Positions 1-8,225 are shown, numbered from the stretch's first letter. The stretch: DNA of 51,408 bases from Candidatus Hydrogenedentota bacterium (GCA_029776995.1 JAKOTZ010000262.1:1-51408); one strand, 5' to 3'. Numbers and translations: made by a program. The notes: generated from the letters alone by a model not told the origin.

Positions 1-471
1 CGCGCGGTTCCCTTTGAACTGCTGGGGCTGTGTCTTGAGTCGATGGGAGATGATGCCGGCGCGCTGGATGCCTGGACTTCCGGACGGCTGGCCGATCCTG
101 GACACCATCCGAATTTCGACCATGCCGATCGTCTGCTTCGGCAGACCGGTCCGGCGGCGGCCCGTGATTTCTGGCGGCAGATGACGGAACGCCTTCCTGA
201 GTCCAATCTGGCCTGGCTGAACCTGGGCCGCGCCGCCATGACACTCGGCTTCCATGAGGAAGCGGTTGCGGCTCTGGAAACATCCCTGCGCCACGGACCG
301 AACAACGCGGCAGCTTTAGCGCTGCTGGGGGAAGCGCTGGAACTGCTGGGCCGGAACGCCGATGCGGTTGCGGCTTACGAAAAGGCGCTGTCTATCAATC
401 CGGATATACCGAATCTGGCCGAGCGGATTCAGTCGCTGCGGCATCGCGATACAGCCGGCAATCAGCGCTGA
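1..471 (+). CDS. TPR-repeat protein, C-terminal part (5' end outside window)
   Basis: The reading frame is open from the first base, so this is the last 156 residues of a longer protein; the ATG at 43 is internal to the open frame. It contains at least two tetratricopeptide-like helical pairs, seen in the segments LAWLNLGRAAMTLGFHEEAV and AALALLGEALELLGRNADAV, with the spacing and small residues (A/G at positions 8 and 20) typical of TPR. TPR domains are protein-interaction scaffolds and no catalytic motif is visible. The gene ends convergently, overlapping the 3' end of the next minus-strand gene by about 10 bases. The function cannot be named without the missing N-terminus. Confidence 0.75.
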   Translation, partial: RAVPFELLGLCLESMGDDAGALDAWTSGRLADPGHHPNFDHADRLLRQTGPAAARDFWRQMTERLPESNLAWLNLGRAAMTLGFHEEAVAALETSLRHGPNNAAALALLGEALELLGRNADAVAAYEKALSINPDIPNLAERIQSLRHRDTAGNQR

Positions 472-1997
472 TCTTCCGACTCGGACAATTCCGTGGCGGG
501 CTTACCCACCTCAGAAGAGGAATCCCTGCGGGTATTAAGATACATCGCTGCCCGCAGAGTTGCTGCGACCAGCAGCAAAAGCAGTCCCCAGATCACTGGA
601 GTTCGCCCACACGTGAGTCGGGCCTGAAAAACCGCGACCCGCTCCGGATCCGGCGAATCCGGGTAAAGGGAAAACTCCCATCCGCGGATGACCACCTTAT
701 CTCCAGGCCCCAACCGGTGGCCAATACTGTTCCGGTCTGTTGCGTCGGAGACGGTATAAACCACTTCGGGCACTGGAGTTTCGCGATAAAACCGGAGGTA
801 ATATTTTCCGGCGTGAACACTGAGGCCTTCCCGGAGGGTAATTTCACTCCCGTCCGGGAGAGCAAGCGCGGCGGCCAGCACGGGTTCTTCCGCGCTTCCG
901 GCCTGGGCCGATTCGCGCAATGCCTGATCGAACCGCAACGTCCATCCGTTTAACAGTGCCAGTGTTTTCCCCGGGGTAAGGCGGTCCAGGCTGATGCGCC
1001 TGCCGGTCCGATATACTCCCACCAGCACTTCATTATCCCGCCAGGCTGCCGCCGAGACGCATTCCGGCACTATGGCCGGAACTTCGGCCAGCAACGAGGC
1101 GCCCGATCCAATTTCGACCGGATCTCCGTTCGGAGGCACGTGACAGGTGTTCAGGACGGGGCCATTAGGTTCTCCGGGTCCGGCCGGTCGGGATATGGAA
1201 AACAACAGTTGCCGATCCGGCGTGTTGGATATTCCCTGCAGCGTGATTTCCCGGCTGTCGGGAAGGGTCAGGCCGGTTCCGGGTTGCAGACTTTCAATCC
1301 ACTGGGTGCCGGAATGTTGTCGAACGCCCCAACGTGCGTCGGCTTCCACAGGCAGCGATTCCGGCAGCAGGGTTAATGCTTCATCCTCGCTGCCTGTCCA
1401 CCGGAAACGCAGCATCGTCTCTCCGAGTCTGCTCAGGTTGTCCGGTACGATAAAAAAGCCCTGTTTCCACGGGCTCTCCGGGTTTTCACGCACCGACCAG
1501 GCAGACGCGGGCTGTCCCCCGGGCACGCGGACCAATCCGGCCCATGGTCCCACCCGGACAACGGACACCGTGAAATCTTCCAGCGTGACCCGGGCGCCGG
1601 AAAAGATGAGCGATCGGGTATGCTTTTTACCGGAACGTATTTCCAGCAGGTGACGGTCTGGAAACCGGCGCTGCACTTCGACCGATTGGACCCGAAGCGG
1701 GAAAAGCAGTTCCCGTGCGTCCCATTGGAGATTTTGCGCAAGCACGCTGGCCGCGGCCCGGGGCCGGCTGAAGGGCAGCACCTCCAGGGGCATATTGCGG
1801 TAGGAGGCAAAAGGGCCGTGCTTTCCCGATTCCGCGACAACCAGGCGCTCGGTTCCCCCCACCTCCACGGGGATGATGCCATCAAAACGGACAATCCGGC
1901 AGTACAGGGAAAACGCGCCGACCGCCAAAAAAACGGTCAGGGCGAGAGCCCATGCGGTCAGAGCAAAACGTTTCCACCGGGAGGACATGGAAGGCAC
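462..1997 (-). CDS. membrane-anchored beta-rich protein downstream of a Ser/Thr kinase
   Basis: This protein of about 511 residues has a hydrophobic segment at its start (FALTAWALALTVFLAVGAF) and another near the C-terminus (VIWGLLLLLVAATLRAAMYL). Between them lies a long soluble region rich in beta-forming residues, with two similar stretches (LPDSREITL and LPDGSEITL). A GTG at 1997 has AGGG six bases upstream and is chosen as start; ATG at 1988 and TTG at 2048 are alternatives. It begins about 50 bases after the kinase stop, so the two are probably co-transcribed. The C-terminal layout (beta region ending at a single helix) faintly recalls ResB cytochrome c biogenesis proteins, but I see no diagnostic motif. 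Function unknown; a sensor or partner of the kinase is a guess from position. Confidence 0.6.
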   Translation of the reverse strand: MPSMSSRWKRFALTAWALALTVFLAVGAFSLYCRIVRFDGIIPVEVGGTERLVVAESGKHGPFASYRNMPLEVLPFSRPRAAASVLAQNLQWDARELLFPLRVQSVEVQRRFPDRHLLEIRSGKKHTRSLIFSGARVTLEDFTVSVVRVGPWAGLVRVPGGQPASAWSVRENPESPWKQGFFIVPDNLSRLGETMLRFRWTGSEDEALTLLPESLPVEADARWGVRQHSGTQWIESLQPGTGLTLPDSREITLQGISNTPDRQLLFSISRPAGPGEPNGPVLNTCHVPPNGDPVEIGSGASLLAEVPAIVPECVSAAAWRDNEVLVGVYRTGRRISLDRLTPGKTLALLNGWTLRFDQALRESAQAGSAEEPVLAAALALPDGSEITLREGLSVHAGKYYLRFYRETPVPEVVYTVSDATDRNSIGHRLGPGDKVVIRGWEFSLYPDSPDPERVAVFQARLTCGRTPVIWGLLLLLVAATLRAAMYLNTRRDSSSEVGKPATELSESEDQR

Positions 1998-2048
1998 AAC
2001 TTTCCCTACGTTAAGCATTACCGCGGCTGGGAAAAGGTTTCCGGGCAA

Positions 2049-2975
2049 TCAGCGGCGGAACAGGCCGCGTATGCGCTGCAAGATGCGGGCAAAGATGCCC
2101 TGCTGATTCCCTGCGCTCCGGGCGGCGGCGGGACGCCCCGCGCCTTTCTGGTCACCGCTGCGCGCGACGTGGCGCTTATACAGGGCCAGTAACTCATCCC
2201 GGAATTCCTGGGCGCTTTGGAACCGCTCGTTCGGATCGCGGGCGGTGGCTTTGGCAATAAAATCATCAAGTTCCGCCGGCAGTTCCGGTCGAATAGATGT
2301 CAGTTTTTCACCGGGAGCGGGAAGTTTTCCCGCCAGCATTTCAAACAGCATCAGGCCAAGCGGATACAGATCCGCCCGGTGGTCTACCTCAGCCGCATTC
2401 AGCTCCTGTTCCGGGGCCATATAGCGGAGTTTTCCGAGGTTGGCGCCGACCATGGTGAGCCCTTTGAACTGGTCATCCAGTTTGGCCAGCCCGAAGTCCA
2501 GCAGTCGGATGGAACCGTCGCGCATGACCATGATGTTTTCCGGGGACAGGTCCCGGTGAATGGTGAATTTGTGCGCGTACTCCAGCGCTGTCGCCACCAG
2601 GCAAAGGACCCGTACTGTCGAAGCAAGGTCCAGCTGTCCCTTCTGGCGAAGCCAGAGACGCAGACTTTTTCCATCCAGGTATTCCATCACGTAGAAGAGG
2701 GTGTTTTCCCATTTCTGCGCGTCATAGATTTTGATAATCCCGGGGTGATTCATCTGCCGGACGAGGTTGACTTCCCGGACGAACCGCGCGATGGCCTGTT
2801 TATTGGTCAGATAACGGGCGCGCAGGGTTTTCAGCGCTACCTGGCTTCCTGTCTGCCGGTCCTGGGCCAGATACACTTCCCCCATTCCACCTTTTCCAAT
2901 GGTGTCGAGCACCTCATACCGGTCCGCCACGACAACCCCCGGACTCAGCGTCATGTCTGCTTTTGCGGATTCCAT
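2049..2975 (-). CDS. Hanks-type serine/threonine protein kinase
   Basis: A soluble kinase of 308 residues. It has the glycine loop GKGGMGEVY (residues 27-35), the ATP lysine in VALK (about 49), the catalytic loop HRDLSPEN (140-147, base Asp142), the metal-binding DFG (160-162) and YMAPE in the activation segment. The catalytic loop has Ser where most Ser/Thr kinases have Lys (HRDLKPEN); similar HRDxSP variants are familiar in bacterial kinases. There is no transmembrane helix and no PASTA domain; after the kinase fold is a basic tail ending RILQRIRGLFRR, which could touch the membrane. AAGGGG lies about six bases before the ATG. The membrane protein that follows is a plausible partner. The target is unknown. 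Confidence 0.95.
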   Translation of the reverse strand: MESAKADMTLSPGVVVADRYEVLDTIGKGGMGEVYLAQDRQTGSQVALKTLRARYLTNKQAIARFVREVNLVRQMNHPGIIKIYDAQKWENTLFYVMEYLDGKSLRLWLRQKGQLDLASTVRVLCLVATALEYAHKFTIHRDLSPENIMVMRDGSIRLLDFGLAKLDDQFKGLTMVGANLGKLRYMAPEQELNAAEVDHRADLYPLGLMLFEMLAGKLPAPGEKLTSIRPELPAELDDFIAKATARDPNERFQSAQEFRDELLALYKRHVARSGDQKGAGRPAAARSAGNQQGIFARILQRIRGLFRR

Positions 2976-3072
2976 AAATGCCCCTTCAGCTATCCGCCGC
3001 GAGCGTACTTTTGCGTCCTGCGCCCATTATACTCTGACAATACCCCTTGATCTTACCAGAAACTGGACCGCA

Positions 3073-3534
3073 TCAATGGAGAGTGGGACCGAAACCCTCA
3101 AGCGTATTAATCAGCGTATTTTGTGACTCCACATTGCGGCGCGATCCAATTACGTTGGAAAGCATGTAGTCCAGCATTTCCATGTCGTTATCGAAATCGC
3201 TTTGCATCAGCCGTTCGATCAACAATTCCCGTTCCAGGCCACTGATCATTTCCGTAGATTCCAGACGGGTGATGGTTTCCCGGGCATGGTTCGAAAGCTT
3301 GGCCTCCTCAAAAGGTGAGAAGTGCCGCGGAGCCTGTCCGTGCGGCCGAACCTTCACCGCTACTTTTCGCCCATAGAGCAGATGAAACAGTTGATCCAGC
3401 GCCTCTTCGATCTCCCGGGCGCTGAGTCCCTGTTGCAACAGCCATAGCTGAGCATCCCGCATCGACGGCAGCTGCTCACTGTTTTCAGCCCTGGCCGCTA
3501 TCATGGCCACAAGTCTGTTGATCGCGTCGTTCAT
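3073..3534 (-). CDS. smg: Smg/DUF494 family protein
   Basis: A 153-residue protein that resembles E. coli Smg in its pattern rather than closely in sequence. It has an N-terminal helical part with QLWLLQQGLSAREIEEALDQ, then a block with F-E-E-A-K-L-S followed by GLERELLIERLM (Smg has REMVIERVL here), and a C-terminus ending in L-H, as in Smg. The biochemical role of this family is not established. ATG at 3534 is preferred over TTG at 3546 because a GGGTAA sequence precedes it and a good promoter (-10 at 3558-3563) fits. It stands alone between the kinase and the sigma factor region. The family call is by eye, so moderate confidence. Confidence 0.6.
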   Translation of the reverse strand: MNDAINRLVAMIAARAENSEQLPSMRDAQLWLLQQGLSAREIEEALDQLFHLLYGRKVAVKVRPHGQAPRHFSPFEEAKLSNHARETITRLESTEMISGLERELLIERLMQSDFDNDMEMLDYMLSNVIGSRRNVESQNTLINTLEGFGPTLH

Positions 3535-3893
3535 TCGATTACCCAATCGCCACTCATATTGTATCTGAAAAATTGGCAGCCTGACAACCGCCGGAGAGGT
3601 TTGTTTTTCTCCTGAACGTATGGGTCAGGGATAAAAAATTTTGAATGGGCAGCCTGCAAGACTTGACGCACCCGCGAAGAACAGTTGAGGGCTGAGGATG
3701 GTCTCTCAACTGCGCCCGTCGGCTTTTCCTTACGTCCAACCTATCTTGAGCGTATGGAATTATGAAACAAAATATCGGAAAAGATACAATTCCGGTCTGG
3801 GCTGACAGATAAATGTAACGGATTCGTACCGCGACAGTATGTATAGAAGCACCGATGGGATGTATACCGGATGCAGCCATGCCGCGGTCGGGG
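3535..3893. other. intergenic region between divergent smg-like and sigma-factor genes, with a hairpin
   Basis: I see no convincing gene in these 359 bases. It holds the smg-like promoter, a perfect 8-base inverted repeat (CAGTTGAG at 3682-3689 and CTCAACTG at 3705-3712, 15-base loop), a GGAGA/TCTCC hairpin near 3593-3612, and a nine-base direct repeat GGCAGCCTG (about 3575 and 3647). One copy of that repeat sits inside the smg promoter spacer. A plus-strand TACAAT at 3785-3790 is a possible -10 for the sigma factor, without a good -35. Confidence 0.5.
3558..3587 (-). promoter_or_regulatory. sigma-70-type promoter of the smg-like gene
   Basis: Read on the minus strand, TTGTCA (3582-3587) and TACAAT (3558-3563) are separated by 18 bases. 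Transcription would start near 3551, about 17 bases before the ATG at 3534. Confidence 0.6.
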
Positions 3894-4505
3894 ATGAACA
3901 TGACAGATCTGGCCGGGCATAGCGATGAACAGTTGATGGAGCTTCTTCGTACGGGTTGCGATGAGGCGCTCGCGGAACTGGTTCGGCGGTACCAGCAGGA
4001 ACTGTTCCGGTTCTGCCTGCATTATCTGCGCGACCCGGAACAGGCGCGGGACCGGGTGCAGGAAACTTTTTTGAGGGTTTTCCGCGCCCGGGAATCCTTC
4101 GATACGGCCCGGCAGTTCAAACCCTGGCTGCTGTGCATCGCGCGGAACCTGTGCCTGTCGGAATTGAAGCGTCCCCGGATGGCTTCTCTGGACGCCATCG
4201 GCGAGTCGATGGAAAACGCATGGGAAGACCGATGGTCGCCCGGCGCGGGTCCGGCCGCCGTGCGGTCGCCCTATGAACGGCTGGCCGTGGACGAACAGCG
4301 CAAGGCGCTGATCCAGGCGCTGGAAAGCCTGGACCCCGAAGATCGGGAGCTTATTGTCATGCGGTACTTTGAACAGTTGGGCCCTCAGGAAATGGCGGCC
4401 ATACTCGAAGTGCGGGAAGGCGCTCTGCGCACCCGCCTGCACCGGGCGCTCTGCCGCCTGCGGGCCCTGTGTGAGAAGAAACGGGAAGATCTTGAAGGAC
4501 TTTGA
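3894..4505 (+). CDS. ECF-type RNA polymerase sigma factor
   Basis: A 203-residue sigma factor with region 2 (LVRRYQQELFRFCLHYLRDP, then the -10-binding helix ending FLRVFRARESFD, and FKPWLLCIARNLCLSELKR) and region 4 (LESLDPEDRELIVMRYFEQL, followed by the helix-turn-helix QEMAAILEVREGALRTRLHRA). There is no region 1 or 3, as in extracytoplasmic-function sigma factors. ATG at 3894 is chosen because it begins just before the region 2 helix; ATG at 3900 and 3855 are also possible. The downstream gene overlaps it by 14 bases, so the two are made together and the downstream membrane protein is the likely regulator. The signal and target genes are unknown. Confidence 0.92.
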   Translation: MNMTDLAGHSDEQLMELLRTGCDEALAELVRRYQQELFRFCLHYLRDPEQARDRVQETFLRVFRARESFDTARQFKPWLLCIARNLCLSELKRPRMASLDAIGESMENAWEDRWSPGAGPAAVRSPYERLAVDEQRKALIQALESLDPEDRELIVMRYFEQLGPQEMAAILEVREGALRTRLHRALCRLRALCEKKREDLEGL

Positions 4506-6243
4506 TGAACATACCCTGCCGGAACAGGTGCAGGATTGGATTGACGGAGCCGAGTCGCCTGAAGCGGAATCGGCGGTTCGCCTGTTTTTGGAAAAATTTC
4601 CAGAAAAAAAGCCGGAGCTTTACTCACTCCGGGATCTGGCCGCTCAAATGCGCCAGATGGGAGATTCATGGCGGGAAACCGTTGGCGGGGAATTCCCGGA
4701 TCCGGAGGACCTTCCCGGCGCGGTGATGCTGGACGCGCGGCTGGAATCCATGGGCAATGCCTGGCGGGCGGGCATGCCTGAAATTCATCTGGAACGGGAT
4801 GTTATGGCGTTGCTGCAGGGTGAGCGACGGGCTGTCGCGCAGGCGGACGAAAATCCGAAGTCTCCTCAGGCGGACATCGTGCCCCTGCGGTCAAAGCGGT
4901 GCTCCGGGGGTGAAAATATATCCCGTCCGCACTCCTGGCGGGAACGGTCCCGATGGATGTTCCGGGCGGCTGCAGTCCTTGCCGTGTGCGGTCTGGCCGG
5001 CACGGGTTGGATCCTGTTTTCGGGGCCGCGCCAGGATATGGCCTCCACGAATCTCCGGCCGGATTCCGGAGAAGCCCGCCAAAGCCAGCCGCGCGACCGC
5101 GCCGCGGAACCGGTGTATACGGCCCGAAGGTCCCGTCAGCGTCTGGGCGATTCCGGCCGGGCGGAGCTGGAACAGAAATATGACGCGCTGCCCAGGCCGG
5201 TGGCTGCACCCGTTTCGGTACGGGTGGAATCCGCCCCTCCGGAAGAACGTTCCGCAAAGGCTACCCTGACGCTTCCAGACCTGATCGAACTGAAAAAGCG
5301 CGCCCTGGCCCGGGAAGCTGCCGCGGCGCGCCAGCTCAAAGATGCTGGCGCCCTGACTGCCGACGAGGCCCGCCAGTTGCTTTCCCGGGCCGATATTTCC
5401 CTGGACGCGTTTCTGGGCGCGGTCCAGTATTTACCTTCGGAGGAAGCTGCCGATTACCTTCGGCGGGCGGTGGAACAGTATCCGGATTCCCCCTATCTGC
5501 GGTACCTCCTGGCTAAAAACCTTGCCATGCACGATGCCACGCGGGAAGAAGCCCTGGTGCATCTGGCGGCGTTGCGCGAGCTGGATCCGGGGAACGGCCT
5601 TCCCAATTACCTGGAAGCCCGGGAGCGGTTGCGCGGTGGGGATCTTGCGGGCGCGATCACGGCTTTGGATGTCGGTTCACAGTTTCCCCAGGCTTCCGCT
5701 TTCAGCGTGGAGTCTGCCAGGACCCGGGCGGCAGCCCTGCAGGCAGCGGGAAGGCCCGCGGAGGAGTCTAATTTCGCGGCGGCCGCCGTGATGGGTGAGG
5801 AAGCCTACGCGGAACTGGTGGCGCTGGGACAGGAGTTACTGGCCCAGGCCCGGGAACTGGAGGCTATGCGGGAATACGAAACAGCCCAGTCGGTTACCGA
5901 ATCGGTCATGGCCCTGGGGAAATCTCTGGCGGAATCTTCCCCGTCGGCCAATGAGCAGCTTGCCGGCGCGGATATTCAGATGGATGCCCTGGATTTCTGG
6001 GTACGCCTTGCGGAACTGATCGCATCCTCCGACGGCGTGCGATCCCTCACCAGCACCTACCAGCTGGTGGCTGAATCGGTCGGGAGTGTAGTCTCCGCTT
6101 TGGGACTGGTTTCCTCCGCCTACGAATCCGCCGATCCGAACACGGCGGCAACCATGGCCCAGCAGGCGCTTCAGGAAGGCGATCTGGCTGCCGCAGCCGC
6201 AGTCATACAAACGGAAAGAGATGCGTCCGCCCCGGCCCAGTAA
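4492..6243 (+). CDS. membrane-anchored sigma-factor partner with repeat-rich C-terminal domain (putative anti-sigma)
   Basis: About 583 residues. The start is inferred as TTG at 4492, preceded by GGGAAG and overlapping the sigma gene by 14 bases. The N-terminal part (about 1-150) is acidic and helical, as in anti-sigma cytoplasmic domains, but lacks the HxxxCxxC zinc motif of ZAS-type anti-sigma factors. One transmembrane helix follows (around residues 155-177, FRAAAVLAVCGLAGTGWILF). The remaining 400 residues would be outside the membrane. They contain a proline/arginine-rich linker and TPR-like alanine-rich helical pairs (YLRRAVEQYPDSPYLRYLLA, EALVHLAALRELDPGNGLPN). The role as anti-sigma factor is inferred from overlap and topology only. 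Confidence 0.7.
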   Translation: MKDFDEHTLPEQVQDWIDGAESPEAESAVRLFLEKFPEKKPELYSLRDLAAQMRQMGDSWRETVGGEFPDPEDLPGAVMLDARLESMGNAWRAGMPEIHLERDVMALLQGERRAVAQADENPKSPQADIVPLRSKRCSGGENISRPHSWRERSRWMFRAAAVLAVCGLAGTGWILFSGPRQDMASTNLRPDSGEARQSQPRDRAAEPVYTARRSRQRLGDSGRAELEQKYDALPRPVAAPVSVRVESAPPEERSAKATLTLPDLIELKKRALAREAAAARQLKDAGALTADEARQLLSRADISLDAFLGAVQYLPSEEAADYLRRAVEQYPDSPYLRYLLAKNLAMHDATREEALVHLAALRELDPGNGLPNYLEARERLRGGDLAGAITALDVGSQFPQASAFSVESARTRAAALQAAGRPAEESNFAAAAVMGEEAYAELVALGQELLAQARELEAMREYETAQSVTESVMALGKSLAESSPSANEQLAGADIQMDALDFWVRLAELIASSDGVRSLTSTYQLVAESVGSVVSALGLVSSAYESADPNTAATMAQQALQEGDLAAAAAVIQTERDASAPAQ

Positions 6244-6271
6244 GCCGTTTACGGGACATCACGGATTAGGT

Positions 6272-6385
6272 TCAGGAAGACACCATACCGATAACATCCT
6301 GAACCAGCCATAAAATCTGGAGCAAAAGGTCCAAGATTCCCGTTATTCCCTGCAACAGGGATATGACAACCGCCAGCCAACCCAT
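6272..6385 (-). CDS. hydrophobic micropeptide 2 (37 residues)
   Basis: A short open frame, ATG at 6385 to TGA at 6272-6274. It starts MGWLAVVISLLQG and ends DVIGMVSS, and is rich in Leu, Ile and Val with only two charged residues (both Asp). It would form a single amphipathic or membrane helix; LLQ recurs about every ten residues. The start lies 45 bases after the stop of micropeptide 1 on the same strand. The ribosome site is weak (AGAAG very close to the ATG; GGAG lies further up, before a possible CTG start). I do not recognise it. Its composition and place next to another such peptide argue against chance, but it is below the size that can be called safely. Confidence 0.45.
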   Translation of the reverse strand: MGWLAVVISLLQGITGILDLLLQILWLVQDVIGMVSS

Positions 6386-6430
6386 ATCTTCTGTAACCAG
6401 TTGTACTCCGGACCCGATCGGAAGTTATTT

Positions 6431-6529
6431 TCAGAAGCCTGCAAACAGGGCCAGCACGACAGCCAAAATACCCAGTGCGACAGCGGCAACCTGCTGAATA
6501 ATGGCGAAGATATAGGCCAGAGTCACCAT
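6431..6529 (-). CDS. hydrophobic micropeptide 1 (32 residues)
   Basis: ATG at 6529 to TGA at 6431-6433. The ATG overlaps the stop of the secreted-protein gene in the arrangement ATGGTGA, and AAGGGG lies five to six bases upstream, inside the end of that gene, so translational coupling is likely. The peptide starts MVTLAYIFAIIQQ and ends LALFAGF. It has no charged residue at all and is a single hydrophobic helix. No family recognised. It could be a small membrane subunit, a toxin-like peptide or a secreted surfactant-like peptide; the sequence alone does not decide. Confidence 0.6.
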   Translation of the reverse strand: MVTLAYIFAIIQQVAAVALGILAVVLALFAGF

Positions 6530-8097
6530 AGCTGCCCCTTGCTTTTACGGTAGATCCGATGGGTTCCCATAAGCGCGGACAGCGACAAAACGATACTGAT
6601 CCAGTCTCCCGTACGACCACCCGTAGGACCGGACGTTACGGTATTACCGCAGGAGAACAACTGACGGGTCTTTACCGGCACACCCGACGCCTGGGCTTCC
6701 ACCCGAATGGTCAGCAACCCCTGATTCCCGCCGGAAAAGACGAGATCCGCCGCGTAATCCCCCTCCGCAGTGGGCAGAAAAATAAGTTGGATCGCCGTGG
6801 ACTGCCCTGGAGGCAGAGTATACGCGGCGGGTTCCAACAACCTGAACGCGCTGTCGCCCGTAAGCCGGCATTCTCCCGAGATGATGTCCCTGCCCGGATT
6901 GGTCAGGATGAACTGCTGGGAGAACGGTTTTCCCGCAGGCAGGATTCCCAGATGCACGTAACCGCTTTCTCCTCCGGGCGAAACCCTGAGGTTCGAGGGG
7001 ACACCCTGCTGAAACACGGCAGCCATTCCGGTTCCGGCAATACGCAGTATGGCGGGGGATCCGCTCTGGATCGGGGTCTCCGCCAGGATGTCCGGTTCCC
7101 GATGCCAGCCGGATTCAGTCAGCGCGGGGATTAACGGGCCGTTCGGGGTTTCAGATACGTAGTCCACGTTCCGAACCGCAGGATACGCCATGAATCCCGG
7201 GGAAACCCGAAGGCCGGTGAGCGAAAGCCGCAGTGGTGCGCCGCCAGGCACAGTATCTCCCGCTTCACGCCATCCCCCCTGGTCTTCCCGGAACAGGGCC
7301 GTCAGGGAAAACACGCCGGGGGGAACAGGCGTACCGGGCCGTTCCTCTGCAATGCCTTCGTAGGTTACGGCCAGCGCGGACTCGTTGCGTCCCAGCGCCA
7401 GGCCGGCCACATGGGCGATTCCGTTTTCCGCGATAACCGCGGGAATATTAAGCCGGGCCAATCCTCCTGAAACGCCCGGAACAGGCAGCAGGAGGTCATG
7501 GTCCAGGCCGTCGGGGATTAATCTGGCCAGCGCGGTCCATCTGGGCATGCCGTCAGGAAAATCCGCGGCGATCCAGAGGTCTCCGACACTCGCCAGTACG
7601 CCATAGCCGGCATCCGGCAAACCGTTTTCATCCGTGTCCGGAGCGGTTGTCACGTCAAAAATGACGGGATCAGATCGCCAGGTCAGTTTTTCCGGAATCT
7701 CGGGGTCGTCTGAAGGGGGAAGCGGAAACTCAGCGGTAACCGCCAGTTCATGTCTGCCCGGCGCAAGCCAGGCGGCGGTTGTGTACAGTTCAAACTGGAC
7801 TGAAACGTTTAACAGTACGCCGTCCAGGACAAACCCGATCGTTGGGGCTGCGGGCATATCCGAAGGGAAAGCCAGCACAGCCGCCAGGGGCAGCTGAATA
7901 CCGGGCGCGTTGTCCGGAATGATTACATTTCCCGCGGGTTGAATCATATAAAAATCGTCGGGAACCAACTCCGGGAAATTCTCTTTCGGGGGCGTTTGGA
8001 TGTCCTTATCCGGGAAAATGGATGTTGCCCCGGCTGTTCCCGCAATCAGATACAGTACGGAAACCCAAATGAAGCCGTTCAAGTAACGTGAACGCAT
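6523..8097 (-). CDS. secreted protein with ASH/choice-of-anchor-D-like domain and C-terminal membrane tail
   Basis: A 524-residue exported protein. The signal peptide (FIWVSVLYLIAGTAGA) ends near residue 25. The middle is beta-rich with no enzyme motif. Residues near 400-480 match the ASPM/SPD-2/Hydin (ASH, 'choice-of-anchor D') pattern: FILTNPG, then LPPGQSTAIQLIFLPTAEGDY, then LVFSGGN. The C-terminus has a Cys (FSCGN), a Gly-rich linker (SGPTGGRTGDW), a short hydrophobic helix (ISIVLSLSALMG) and a basic end (HRIYRKSKGQLW). That is the layout of protein-sorting tails, but I cannot assign it to a named CTERM family. ATG at 8097 is chosen over GTG at 8121 because a likely -10 (TGC-TAAAAT, 8112-8120) overlaps the latter. 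Two micropeptides follow. Confidence 0.75.
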   Translation of the reverse strand: MRSRYLNGFIWVSVLYLIAGTAGATSIFPDKDIQTPPKENFPELVPDDFYMIQPAGNVIIPDNAPGIQLPLAAVLAFPSDMPAAPTIGFVLDGVLLNVSVQFELYTTAAWLAPGRHELAVTAEFPLPPSDDPEIPEKLTWRSDPVIFDVTTAPDTDENGLPDAGYGVLASVGDLWIAADFPDGMPRWTALARLIPDGLDHDLLLPVPGVSGGLARLNIPAVIAENGIAHVAGLALGRNESALAVTYEGIAEERPGTPVPPGVFSLTALFREDQGGWREAGDTVPGGAPLRLSLTGLRVSPGFMAYPAVRNVDYVSETPNGPLIPALTESGWHREPDILAETPIQSGSPAILRIAGTGMAAVFQQGVPSNLRVSPGGESGYVHLGILPAGKPFSQQFILTNPGRDIISGECRLTGDSAFRLLEPAAYTLPPGQSTAIQLIFLPTAEGDYAADLVFSGGNQGLLTIRVEAQASGVPVKTRQLFSCGNTVTSGPTGGRTGDWISIVLSLSALMGTHRIYRKSKGQLW

Positions 8098-8111
8098 TGC
8101 ATATCTGCAGA

Positions 8112-8120
8112 ATTTTAGCA
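8112..8120 (-). promoter_or_regulatory. extended -10 element upstream of the secreted-protein gene
   Basis: On the minus strand TGC-TAAAAT occupies 8120-8112. No good -35 is visible. Transcription would start near 8105, only about eight bases before the ATG at 8097, so the leader would be very short. Confidence 0.4.
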
Positions 8121-8225
8121 CGCGATGATTCCGTTTAACGCCTATTCAGCCTGGAACGACTTTAACTCCTTTTATATGAGATTATACGCGTCCGCTTAAA
8201 GTTCCCGGAACTTCTTTTTGGAATA

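Noticed and set aside
6249-6620. A 123-codon minus-strand frame over the micropeptide region
   Set aside because: It is a different frame from the two micropeptides, has no ribosome site and is Cys/Arg/Gly-rich in the way shadows are.
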